A stretch of DNA of 32,570 nt, from positions 1 through 32,570 of IMG/VR virus record IMGVR_UViG_3300033153_005136; one strand, 5' to 3'. Below, in pieces: positions 1 through 7,719 of the stretch; position 1 is the first letter of the stretch; each line of letters opens with the position of its first letter. The notes under the pieces were generated by a model, which ran no database searches, was not told the DNA's origin, and saw nothing but the letters and a program-made list of their open reading frames with translations. A program made the position numbers and the translations under genes. Origin of the DNA: a virus.

Positions 1-114
1 GTGAACCGCATTAGAAGCATCCAAATTCTGAATACCGACATATGCCCCTGTATTCTTTGCCGCTCTGATTAGTGTATCTGCTGTAGGTAGGGCGAACCCT
101 TCTGTTTCAATCAT
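1..114 (-). CDS. Start of a late-operon gene, truncated by the window edge
   Basis: An open frame of 38 codons starts at ATG 114-112 and runs off the left edge without a stop. It begins MIETEGFALPTADTLIRAAK. The ATG overlaps the TGA of the preceding gene (ATGA arrangement), and AAAGGAAAAGAA lies directly upstream as ribosome binding site. It is therefore the next gene of the leftward virion operon. Too little is visible to name it. Its place after several internal-virion-like genes suggests another virion or ejection protein, which is inference only. Confidence 0.75.
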   Translation of the reverse strand, partial: MIETEGFALPTADTLIRAAKNTGAYVGIQNLDASNAVH

Positions 115-2282
115 TTCTTTTCCTTTCCTTTGGCTGTAGCTCTTGCTGTAGCGCCTTCAATGTGTCGTTCAATACCTTGTATTAATTTAGTCATTTTTGG
201 ACTGTCTGGTTGTAACTTACTAGACGCTAAGAGGAAATTACGCCCAACTTTTGTTGTTAATAGCTTGTTTAGTACCAGTGTGGAACTCAAGGCGCCAATT
301 AGGGATAAGGGGCTTTTAACAGCTGTAGCACCTGCACCACCTGCTAGAGTTAATTGAATTAATCTTTGCCCTGTAGGTGGGTTTTCACCGTAATGACCGA
401 ATCTTTCAGCAGCTCTCATTAGCTTTGTTAACCCCTCAAGCTCCTTCGCTTGCTTGCCTTCAAAAAACACTCCACGGGCATCCTCTAAATCTTCAAGTGC
501 TTTAGCAAATCTACCCGGGCTTAGCGCATCCTTACTTCTTCCGTTTGTTACTTTTGCATCACCTATAGCGTCCTTGATCATTCCATATCTTACAGCAGAA
601 CGCCCTTCATCGTCTAACGCATTATAGAAATTTTGCGCTAGATCTTTCTGCTCTTTTCTTATGAATGATTTGAATATCTGATCCGGTTTATTTGATTTAA
701 GGGCTGCCTTTATTGTTTTATCAGTCTTAAAAGGTACAACTTTTTCACGGTAGAATTTATCAGCTTTCTTAAGTGCTTTCTCAAGCTTTACATCTTTGAA
801 TGTGGCCTCAATTGGGTCTGGTTCTAGCTCAAAGATAGGCTTGTTTACATCGGTAGTAACAACATCCTTTCCCCTCATTTTTGCAACACCTTTACCATGC
901 GTGTAAACATCGGTTCCTTTTACAGCGACATCAGTTCCAGTTGAGAATACTTCTGTAGGTTTAACTTTTGATTTAGGCGCTTTACCACTTGCAAAAGTAC
1001 CAACCTCTATCTTTTCTGATATAATATTATTTATATCTTTTTCGACAGCTGACCTTAATTCATTTGCGTATTTCTCACCTTGCGAATCTCCAGCGGTAGC
1101 GTATTTTCTAGCCATTCCTTTTAGGTCTGAACGTGTTCTCCTTAGGTTCCTGAATGTCTTATCACTACCTGATAGACTCTCCTGAATCTTGTTAAACTTG
1201 CCTTTAACTGAACTTGGCACATCTGACTCGTCTATCTCTCCAAGTATCTTCTTTGCTGATCTCAGTGCTGACTTTGGAGTGATTTGCCTATCACCAGATA
1301 GTCTCTCAACTTCATCGTATAGCTTTCTGGATGTATCTTTAACTTTCTTTAACTTACCACCAAGGCTCTTTTGGATTTCACGCCCCACGTCTTCACCGGG
1401 GGACAATTCACGGAGTTCTTTTTCTGCAACTCTCATTGCTTTAGTTGATTTTACAGCGCCCTTTGATCTTACTCCACCAGTACCAATAAGAGGTATTTCC
1501 TCCATTATCACTTCCGCTTTCTTAGCTATCGGGCTGCCACTTATATCACCGTATGTTACTGGTACATCATGTTGGTTTGCTAAAGCTACCATCTCTTCAA
1601 ATCTAGCATCCTTGAATTTACCTTTCATGGAGTTGTAAGCTTTCTTACCGACTTTACCGATTAATTTGACGCCCATCGCTCCACCAGCACCAAACAAGCT
1701 GCCATAGAGAGCGTTCTGCATCCTAGACTCATCTTCTTCAGTAAAATCTATTCCAGCCGCCGCAAACCCTTCAGTTAATCCGGGAATAGCTACCTTTGCA
1801 ACTTTAGCTGCTTTTGGTGCCATTGTAGCAAGTTTGGTTAGAGCTGGAGCCTTTGCCGCAAGTTTACCGAGTCCACCAACTGCACCACCTATAGGGAGTG
1901 TAGCAACTGTAGCCCCTGCAATCTCTCCGGCTAATGCATAAGGGTCGCCCTCTGTGGTTTCCTCATAGATCCGGCTTTCTTCCTCATACTCTGGGTTTAC
2001 ATCATCGGTAAACGGTAGAAGCTGTTTGGCTCCCTGAAAGATGTCTTGCATGCCTTTACCAACACCAGTTAGTAACCGCTCACCACCGCTCATTTCTGAA
2101 AACATTTTTTGATTATCGAAAGCTGTAGCCTGTTGAATGTAGTCCTCTTGATTTATCCCTCTTAGTATTTCAGGTTGGCTCTTTACTACCATTCTGACCA
2201 GTTCAATATCGCTACCTTCCTCGCCTTCATGGTCTTCCCTGATGTTTGCCGCAACTTCTGCTACTGATAATTTACCGTCCAT
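111..2282 (-). CDS. Large internal virion / DNA-ejection-like protein
   Basis: This 723-residue protein has no enzymatic motif I can recognise. Residues about 112-170 are a long Ala/Gly-rich hydrophobic stretch with GxxxG-like patterns followed by basic helices, and a second Ala/Leu-rich hydrophobic stretch lies near 650-685. The middle is Lys/Glu-rich and helical, and the C-terminus is basic. Membrane-active Ala/Gly helices next to charged helical regions are typical of podovirus ejection proteins (P22 gp7/gp16/gp20 and T7 gp15/gp16 types). The gene starts with GAGGAGAAGAG before ATG and overlaps the upstream stop by 11 nt. It is the largest of a run of ejection-type genes. The class is inferred from composition and position, not from homology. 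Confidence 0.6.
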   Translation of the reverse strand: MDGKLSVAEVAANIREDHEGEEGSDIELVRMVVKSQPEILRGINQEDYIQQATAFDNQKMFSEMSGGERLLTGVGKGMQDIFQGAKQLLPFTDDVNPEYEEESRIYEETTEGDPYALAGEIAGATVATLPIGGAVGGLGKLAAKAPALTKLATMAPKAAKVAKVAIPGLTEGFAAAGIDFTEEDESRMQNALYGSLFGAGGAMGVKLIGKVGKKAYNSMKGKFKDARFEEMVALANQHDVPVTYGDISGSPIAKKAEVIMEEIPLIGTGGVRSKGAVKSTKAMRVAEKELRELSPGEDVGREIQKSLGGKLKKVKDTSRKLYDEVERLSGDRQITPKSALRSAKKILGEIDESDVPSSVKGKFNKIQESLSGSDKTFRNLRRTRSDLKGMARKYATAGDSQGEKYANELRSAVEKDINNIISEKIEVGTFASGKAPKSKVKPTEVFSTGTDVAVKGTDVYTHGKGVAKMRGKDVVTTDVNKPIFELEPDPIEATFKDVKLEKALKKADKFYREKVVPFKTDKTIKAALKSNKPDQIFKSFIRKEQKDLAQNFYNALDDEGRSAVRYGMIKDAIGDAKVTNGRSKDALSPGRFAKALEDLEDARGVFFEGKQAKELEGLTKLMRAAERFGHYGENPPTGQRLIQLTLAGGAGATAVKSPLSLIGALSSTLVLNKLLTTKVGRNFLLASSKLQPDSPKMTKLIQGIERHIEGATARATAKGKEKK

Positions 2283-3486
2283 CTCTTCTCCTCAATAGTC
2301 TTGATGTGTTGTAGTTGCCACTTTCCAAAGATTCTTTTAATGTTTTTTTCGGTGTAACATTTGTAATATTTGTAACATTGTTACGGTTTGTTACAGGTGT
2401 TACACTGTTACTCTGGTTATCTTCACTTATGTTGTATGATTTATAATCATCCTCGATCATCTGTAACATTTCAGCCAAATTTTTGATTTGAGCCATGGTA
2501 ACATCTTCGGGCTCATTTCTGTTTGGTAGCGCCATATTTGCCAGCTTTGTCTCCATGTCTGACATAGACCCCTCACCAGCCACTCTTGTTAGTGCTCTAT
2601 TGGTAGACTTTAATGCACCAACGGCAACATCAAACATTCTGCCCTCTTTGGTGGGGAGCATCCCAAATCCTAGACCAAAAGCCCAAGAGTCCTTTTTAAA
2701 GGCAGATAGTACATTTGCTAACTGTTTCTTAGCTATCCTAATCTTATTTAATTTACCCTTTATGGTAGCTTTAAATTTAGGGCTAATCTGTTGTTTCTTC
2801 AACTGCCTTCTTTCGCCTTCTGCGCCTGTGGTTGTTATAGCTCTTGCTCTTGAGCTTCCAGGTGGCAATGTATAAGCTTCACCTTCTGGGCCATAAACGG
2901 TTTGACCTGCTTTTGGTGGCATATACCGTCTATGAATCACACCTTCCTTTGTTGTGATTGGAATCATAGTATTCTCACCGAAAGTCTGACTTACTTGCCA
3001 TGGTCGTCTTTCTTCATCCACAAAAACGTGTGCTTTTGGCTTTGAAACTCCAGATTTTCCGAACTTTGAATCATAGAACTTGTCCGGTTCAACCTGTTGG
3101 TGTTTGAGTAGTTCCGCCTCGATATCCTGCTTGTATGTTGGTGATTCAGGATCTAAACCTGAAACCCCTTCATAGAATCCAGACTTTCGCTCTTCAGCTT
3201 GAGTAACCTTGTCTCTCTCTTCCTGCGCTATCTCCATATCCAGCCTGTCTTTTTCGACTTTGGACTCATGAACTTCACGGGCTAACATGCGCTTTCTGAC
3301 CATCTCGTCAAGCATGGTTTGACGCTTCGTCCCCTCATCTTCACGCTGTTGATAACCTTGAGCCTCTTGCCCGATCATTCCAGCAGCTTGTCCGAGGTCT
3401 TGATAGATGTTTGACTGCGGCATTGGCTCGACTGGGCGTTGACCAGCTTCACGAATGCCCATACCTCTTGGAAATGGTACTCCCAT
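2272..3486 (-). CDS. Coiled-coil internal virion-like protein
   Basis: This 404-residue protein begins with a Gly/Pro/Gln-rich segment (MGVPFPRGMGIREAGQRP) followed by a charged coiled-coil region around residues 50-110. The middle is basic, and Asn/Thr/Val repeats (VTPVTNRNNVTNITNVTP) lie near residues 362-380. No catalytic motif is visible. AGGGGGCTAGTT precedes the ATG. It sits between two other Gln/Ala-rich proteins in the late operon, and an internal capsid or ejection role is the most likely reading. The Asn/Thr repeat is encoded by a run of GTAACA/GTTACA words, listed separately. Confidence 0.5.
   Translation of the reverse strand: MGVPFPRGMGIREAGQRPVEPMPQSNIYQDLGQAAGMIGQEAQGYQQREDEGTKRQTMLDEMVRKRMLAREVHESKVEKDRLDMEIAQEERDKVTQAEERKSGFYEGVSGLDPESPTYKQDIEAELLKHQQVEPDKFYDSKFGKSGVSKPKAHVFVDEERRPWQVSQTFGENTMIPITTKEGVIHRRYMPPKAGQTVYGPEGEAYTLPPGSSRARAITTTGAEGERRQLKKQQISPKFKATIKGKLNKIRIAKKQLANVLSAFKKDSWAFGLGFGMLPTKEGRMFDVAVGALKSTNRALTRVAGEGSMSDMETKLANMALPNRNEPEDVTMAQIKNLAEMLQMIEDDYKSYNISEDNQSNSVTPVTNRNNVTNITNVTPKKTLKESLESGNYNTSRLLRRRDGR
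2351..2413 (-). repeat. GTAACA/GTTACA microrepeat inside the coiled-coil gene
   Basis: About 60 nt contain at least six copies of the hexamer GTAACA or its near-inverse GTTACA/ATTACA, some direct and some inverted. One copy pair forms the perfect small hairpin GTAAC-ATT-GTTAC at 2372-2384. In protein the block reads as repeated VT-N/P units. It looks like slippage-driven expansion within a coding region. Hairpin potential at the RNA level is a by-product or a possible second function. Confidence 0.6.
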
Positions 3487-3488
3487 AA

Positions 3489-3941
3489 CTAGCCCCCTGC
3501 CTGTCTATAGCCGCCGTAAGAGCCTGCAAAACGGTCTTCAAGCCCTTGAGAGTATTCACCACCAAAGTAATTCTCTTGTCTCTGTAGCCTTTCTTGCTCT
3601 CTTGCCCTATCAATGTTTTCTTGCTCTTTATCGAGCTTATATTGTCTTAATGCCTCTTTGTGCCTAATGTCCGCTTCTTCACGCTGTTGGTATTTACCAT
3701 ATATATCCAGTCCGGTACCTATGATTTTAGCGCCAGTTCCAGCCATTGCGGCATAAGGGTTTCCGCTTGCTATAGCGGCATCACCAGCTTGATTTGCTAC
3801 GCCTCCTGCATCAGAGTAGCCACTTGATATTGCTCCACCATAAGAAGGCGGTTGTACGGCTGACGATTGGCTTCTAGTTAATGGAGAAAGTGAATAATCC
3901 ATCATTCTTGGGTCTTCGTTTAAATATTGTCCGTATGCCAT
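3489..3941 (-). CDS. Small Gly/Ala-rich ejection-like protein
   Basis: This 150-residue protein has a Ser/Gly/Tyr-rich N-terminus and an Ala/Gly-rich amphipathic stretch at residues about 45-80 (NQAGDAAIASGNPYAAMAGTGAK). A highly charged Glu/Gln/Arg coiled coil follows (about 82-122), then a Gly/Tyr-rich tail. A short membrane-interacting segment plus a coiled coil is common in small podovirus ejection proteins. AGGAGAAACT precedes the ATG. It lies 8 nt after the previous gene and 2 nt before the next, so it is tightly co-translated with its neighbours. No catalytic motif is seen, and the role is inferred. Confidence 0.5.
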   Translation of the reverse strand: MAYGQYLNEDPRMMDYSLSPLTRSQSSAVQPPSYGGAISSGYSDAGGVANQAGDAAIASGNPYAAMAGTGAKIIGTGLDIYGKYQQREEADIRHKEALRQYKLDKEQENIDRAREQERLQRQENYFGGEYSQGLEDRFAGSYGGYRQAGG

Positions 3942-3949
3942 AGTTTCTC

Positions 3950-5509
3950 CTAAAATGGGTTAAGGGTGTCGATAATTGAACCCGCTGTTGATCCTGTTGT
4001 GCCCTCGAACCTGCTCGACCTATGTATTTGTTCTTCAGGGCCGCCCTTAACTGGCTTTGCAACTACAGCTATACGCCTGTTGTCTCCGCCCTCATTAACC
4101 ACACGCATTGGGTCAATGATCTCATATAAGATACCATCTTTCTCAACAATCTTACCTTTGTTTTCAGCTTTGGATATTGGGTTTTTAGATAACCATGTTG
4201 ACTTAGCATCACTTGTTTTCATGTTGTCAAGATCAGACCAGTTATCACCAGAGTTTGAGGTCGTATCAAACTCAACAATGTTTCCGCTTTCTTTAGCTTT
4301 CATTATTTGAGATTCTGAAATCTTAGACCAATCTGAATTAGTCATCTGGGAGTAATCACCGCTTTCAACTGCTAAGTCTACCCTTCCTTTGGCTTGCTTT
4401 TGCTCCACAACCTGTTCAGACTGAACCTGTGACGGGTAAAGAATGTTTTGGAAATTATCGCGGTAAAACTTATCTGTGTAGTTCGCTTTTTCCTGATCAG
4501 TCCATGGTTTTCCAGTGTCAGGGTTAAGAGCCATTTGGCCTACTGACTGCTCGATACCTTGTTTGATAAGTTCAGGCTTGGTTTTATCGCTGTATTCAGG
4601 TTTGAGGTTTCCTGAAATATCATACATTCCGGACATACTAGCAGTTAAATCCAGCCCTTTAGCATTGGCTACAGCAAACATTTGTTGAGCCTTGTCTGAT
4701 GGTAGGAATTTGACGAGGTTCGCAAATTGTGCAGCATCTCTATTCTGTTGTGATCCTACACGGGTAAACTCGCCACCTGCCAAAGTTTCAAGTTCTCTTT
4801 GTTGGTCACTTCTGCGCCCTCTTGAGAAATCACCAAAAGCGTTTTCAGCTTGAATATTGGCGTTTCTGGCATCGGTCACAGCACTTCTTCTCATTTGTTC
4901 ATATTGTGGAGAACCTGGGGTAAATCCGGCTCTCACGGCTTGCTCATGTGCGTTTCTTTCTGCTGATTGCAATGATACCGCTTTATTCCTTTCCATGCGT
5001 TGGCGTTCTGCTGTTACCTGTGGATCTTCATCACCCATAGCATACTCAGTGTACTTGCCTAACGCTTCCCTTCCGGTTTTGGTCGTATCGTATCCTGTTG
5101 GCGTTTGCTGATCAGGTACGACTGTTTCGAAAAGAGGTGGTAAAGTTGGTTTGGTTAACGGTACATCTTGCATAGGTACGCCAGTAACAGGAGGAATAGT
5201 TGTTCTCGGAGTTTCCTGCACTGGAGTAGTTGGCGTGATAGGTGCTGTAACATTAACAGGTTGCATCGGCTGAATCTTAACATCAGGAAGAGTCGTATTT
5301 GGCAATGGTGTTGCTTGCGTCCAATCTGGTTGCTTTTTAATATCTGGTATATTCGGCTTAATCATCGGTGCTACATTTATTGGAGTCCCGTCAGCCCACG
5401 TTCCAGCAGATTTTGGAGGTGCCGTTGTTGGTGGTGGGGCTGATTGATTGATTGGAGGTAAGCCAGCTTTGTTCTTCTTCCAATTTTTGTAATTAATTTC
5501 CTGTGGCAT
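3950..5509 (-). CDS. Proline-rich virion protein, likely internal
   Basis: This 519-residue protein opens with about 130 residues very rich in Pro and Thr (many PxTxP-like repeats), so that part is probably extended or unstructured. A helical Gln/Arg/Ala-rich middle (about 150-260) and a mixed C-terminal half follow. There are no recognisable enzyme motifs. GGGGTGAATA stands before the ATG, and the start overlaps the preceding 61-codon gene by 17 nt. Gene order (fibre, glycosyltransferase, small protein, then this) and composition suggest an internal or tail-associated virion protein. I cannot assign a family. Confidence 0.5.
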   Translation of the reverse strand: MPQEINYKNWKKNKAGLPPINQSAPPPTTAPPKSAGTWADGTPINVAPMIKPNIPDIKKQPDWTQATPLPNTTLPDVKIQPMQPVNVTAPITPTTPVQETPRTTIPPVTGVPMQDVPLTKPTLPPLFETVVPDQQTPTGYDTTKTGREALGKYTEYAMGDEDPQVTAERQRMERNKAVSLQSAERNAHEQAVRAGFTPGSPQYEQMRRSAVTDARNANIQAENAFGDFSRGRRSDQQRELETLAGGEFTRVGSQQNRDAAQFANLVKFLPSDKAQQMFAVANAKGLDLTASMSGMYDISGNLKPEYSDKTKPELIKQGIEQSVGQMALNPDTGKPWTDQEKANYTDKFYRDNFQNILYPSQVQSEQVVEQKQAKGRVDLAVESGDYSQMTNSDWSKISESQIMKAKESGNIVEFDTTSNSGDNWSDLDNMKTSDAKSTWLSKNPISKAENKGKIVEKDGILYEIIDPMRVVNEGGDNRRIAVVAKPVKGGPEEQIHRSSRFEGTTGSTAGSIIDTLNPF

Positions 5510-5678
5510 TATTCACCCCGCCTCTGATTAGTTTCTTTATATCTCTAAGTTCCACTAATATAGTATTATTTTGCTTTTGGATATCTTCATTTGTTACTCT
5601 TTCTTTTCTGTAACCAGTTTGTCTCAATAGAGTATTGGTCTCTTCAACCGCTGCGAGTATATCATCTTCAATTGCCAT
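5493..5678 (-). CDS. Small coiled-coil protein of unknown function
   Basis: This 61-residue protein is mostly helical and charged, with heptad-like Leu/Ile spacing (residues about 5-20 and 35-55). It overlaps the glycosyltransferase stop by 11 nt and the next gene start by 17 nt, so its translation is coupled at both ends. The ribosome binding site is weak (GGTGTAA). Small helical proteins of this type in late operons are often minor virion or assembly proteins. Nothing in the sequence settles this. Confidence 0.5.
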   Translation of the reverse strand: MAIEDDILAAVEETNTLLRQTGYRKERVTNEDIQKQNNTILVELRDIKKLIRGGVNNATGN

Positions 5679-6393
5679 TTACACCAACTTGATTACAGAT
5701 TTTCCTGTAGATTGGATCCGAAACTTTTCTGGGTAGCTCATTCAGCCCTTTTAGAACAAAGCCTATTTCAAGTGGTTCAAGTGAGATTGTGCGATTACCC
5801 TTTTCATCATCTCTAACAATGTGTGTTGCTGGTTGGTCAAAATCAACATGAATCTTTAAACCTACCTCTTGGATTCTTCTACAAAATCCAAAATCTTCTC
5901 CAGCTATATCTTGCCCGTGTTCGTTGTCCGCTTTGATTATCGGTGAGTGATACCAAGGAAATATCATAGGTTTGAGTATTTTTGTTTTGAATAACATCAA
6001 CCCTGCGCCTATCCAGCCATTGACCTTTTTAAATCCGCTTGTGGTTAGCGGGAATTTATCACCAAATGAATCACAATTATCATTCGTATAATAAGCCCCT
6101 TCGTAACAACCAAAGTGTTTCATTTTGTACGGGAATGCAACTACATCTAGATCCCTGTGAAATGCTGACTCAATCTGATCGAGTGTAAAAGCAATATCCG
6201 AATCAACAGTTAAAATGTAATCATAATCAGAGGCATCTATAAGCAATTGATTTCTAACCATTGGCAACAATGCACCTTTAGCTTTGATCATTGTCAATTC
6301 AAACAACATGCTTTCGTTTAATGCCGCTATGCTCTTCATACATTCTGGCTCTATGTGTTGGTAATATGGTACTACTACAGCTAACCTAACCAT
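5668..6393 (-). CDS. Glycosyltransferase, GT-A fold (GT2-like)
   Basis: This 241-residue protein begins with the nucleotide-binding strand LAVVVPYYQ (residues 4-12). The metal-binding DxD motif is DSD at 64-66 in the context YILTVDSDIAF. Later hallmarks are GAGLMLF (129-135) and an acidic GEDFGF (165-170) matching the ED catalytic-base region, followed by His191. These are the expected landmarks of a GT-A glycosyltransferase that moves a sugar from a nucleotide-sugar donor. It lies between the fibre gene and ejection-type genes and overlaps both neighbours (8 and 11 nt), so it is made with the virion proteins. The acceptor could be a virion protein or a host surface glycan; the sequence does not decide. 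There is no membrane segment. Confidence 0.8.
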   Translation of the reverse strand: MVRLAVVVPYYQHIEPECMKSIAALNESMLFELTMIKAKGALLPMVRNQLLIDASDYDYILTVDSDIAFTLDQIESAFHRDLDVVAFPYKMKHFGCYEGAYYTNDNCDSFGDKFPLTTSGFKKVNGWIGAGLMLFKTKILKPMIFPWYHSPIIKADNEHGQDIAGEDFGFCRRIQEVGLKIHVDFDQPATHIVRDDEKGNRTISLEPLEIGFVLKGLNELPRKVSDPIYRKICNQVGVNGN

Positions 6394-7717
6394 TACTTAT
6401 AATCTCCCAATTGCTTACACTTGTTGCGTAAAATATCTTTGATGATGTCCCTGGTAAACTTATGACATATGGATCACCAGTTATTGTTGCTGTAGGACTA
6501 GGATAAACGAAAACATTTGTTGCTGTTTTATTAGTTAGTATCATGATAGCCCCAATTCCTTCATTTGAAAAATCTGAAGGTCTAGGTATTGAAACCATAC
6601 CGTTTGATGGTGCAACTACAGTTATAATGTTAACGGTTTTTGTTAACTCATTATCACCAGCAGTTGTTGACTCTATGGCTGTTACAGCCCCATCTAGGTT
6701 TGTTAATGCAAATGCATTTCTAACGCTTGTGTTAATTGTGTCGACATCAAACACGGATTGACTAGTGGCGTTGTCTATGACGGAAAAGCCTTGTGTTCCA
6801 TCGGTCAGAACTTTTACGTCACCACCATTCAGTATGTCTATTATGACTCCACCGCTACCTACTCCAGACTCAATTACCAGTGAATCACTAACACCGGCTT
6901 TCCCTGTGATTTTCGTGACTAAATTAAGCTCACTTTCATTTAGATTTATATTGCCATCATGAATAGAGTTTCCGGTAGCTTTGACTAGCTTTCCAGTAGT
7001 TCCATCAAACCTAGCTATTGCAGTATCTACGGCACTAGCTGGCCCAACGACAAACCCTAAGGCATCTATAGCGGTAGTAAAGTCTGTAATTTGTGTAGTT
7101 ACTACATTGTGAGGGTTTCCGGTAACTACTAAACCATGGTCATAAGCTACTTTTCCTCTATCTCCACGGTAAGCCGTTGAAGAGGTTTCGCCAAGCTGTA
7201 CGCCTTCCGATATCTCAACGTAAACAGTCCCTCCCCATCTCCATTGTTTATTATCATCTAAAGTTATATAGATTTTACCAGTCTCACCAGTTACAGGGAG
7301 CGCGGCAAAGTTAGCATACTCCAAAACGTCACTAACATAAGAAGGGAGTTGTGATTCTGGAACTAAGCCGCCCACAAGATCAGCCTTAATGTCAAGCACA
7401 TTACCAATACCATCTATACTTAGCAGTATCGTGTTAACGTGCTCGTCAACCTCTTCCCATAACGCTTGTTCATTTGACTGTGTTAGTACTAATAAATTAC
7501 CGTTATAAGTACCTATTTTTTTCGCACCTGACTTACTCTCTGTAACATCTGCAAGTGTGTACTCTGACGGTAAGAAATCATAAGTAATCAGGTCCTCATG
7601 CTTGTAATATCCTTCGCGTTGATCTTCGTTCCAAGCAATTTCTTTTCCAACCATTCTTCCACGCATTATCCCGCCACTTCCGGTTGCTTTTGCGTGCTTC
7701 TGTAATACTTTAGCCAT
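6386..7717 (-). CDS. Tail or head fibre protein
   Basis: This 443-residue protein is rich in Gly, Thr, Ser, Asn and Val and probably mostly beta. Residues about 128-190 contain the phage fibre pattern GKIYITLDDNKQWRWGGT followed by STAYRGDRGKVAYDH, a segment found repeatedly in fibre and adhesin proteins of tailed phages. The C-terminal about 90 residues form a small beta domain. The N-terminus is basic and polar and probably anchors to the virion. AGGGAGTAACA precedes the ATG, two bases after the stop of the large tail protein. It overlaps the glycosyltransferase start by 8 nt. Fibre assignment is firm; whether tail or capsid is not. Confidence 0.75.
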   Translation of the reverse strand: MAKVLQKHAKATGSGGIMRGRMVGKEIAWNEDQREGYYKHEDLITYDFLPSEYTLADVTESKSGAKKIGTYNGNLLVLTQSNEQALWEEVDEHVNTILLSIDGIGNVLDIKADLVGGLVPESQLPSYVSDVLEYANFAALPVTGETGKIYITLDDNKQWRWGGTVYVEISEGVQLGETSSTAYRGDRGKVAYDHGLVVTGNPHNVVTTQITDFTTAIDALGFVVGPASAVDTAIARFDGTTGKLVKATGNSIHDGNINLNESELNLVTKITGKAGVSDSLVIESGVGSGGVIIDILNGGDVKVLTDGTQGFSVIDNATSQSVFDVDTINTSVRNAFALTNLDGAVTAIESTTAGDNELTKTVNIITVVAPSNGMVSIPRPSDFSNEGIGAIMILTNKTATNVFVYPSPTATITGDPYVISLPGTSSKIFYATSVSNWEIISNG

Positions 7718-7719
7718 TG

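Noticed and set aside
1189-1638. 149-codon plus-strand open frame opposite the ejection-protein gene
   Set aside because: Fully antisense to a gene with a good binding site and natural composition; the product is Ser/Leu/Phe-rich, as usual for shadows of a Lys/Glu-rich gene, and has no binding site.
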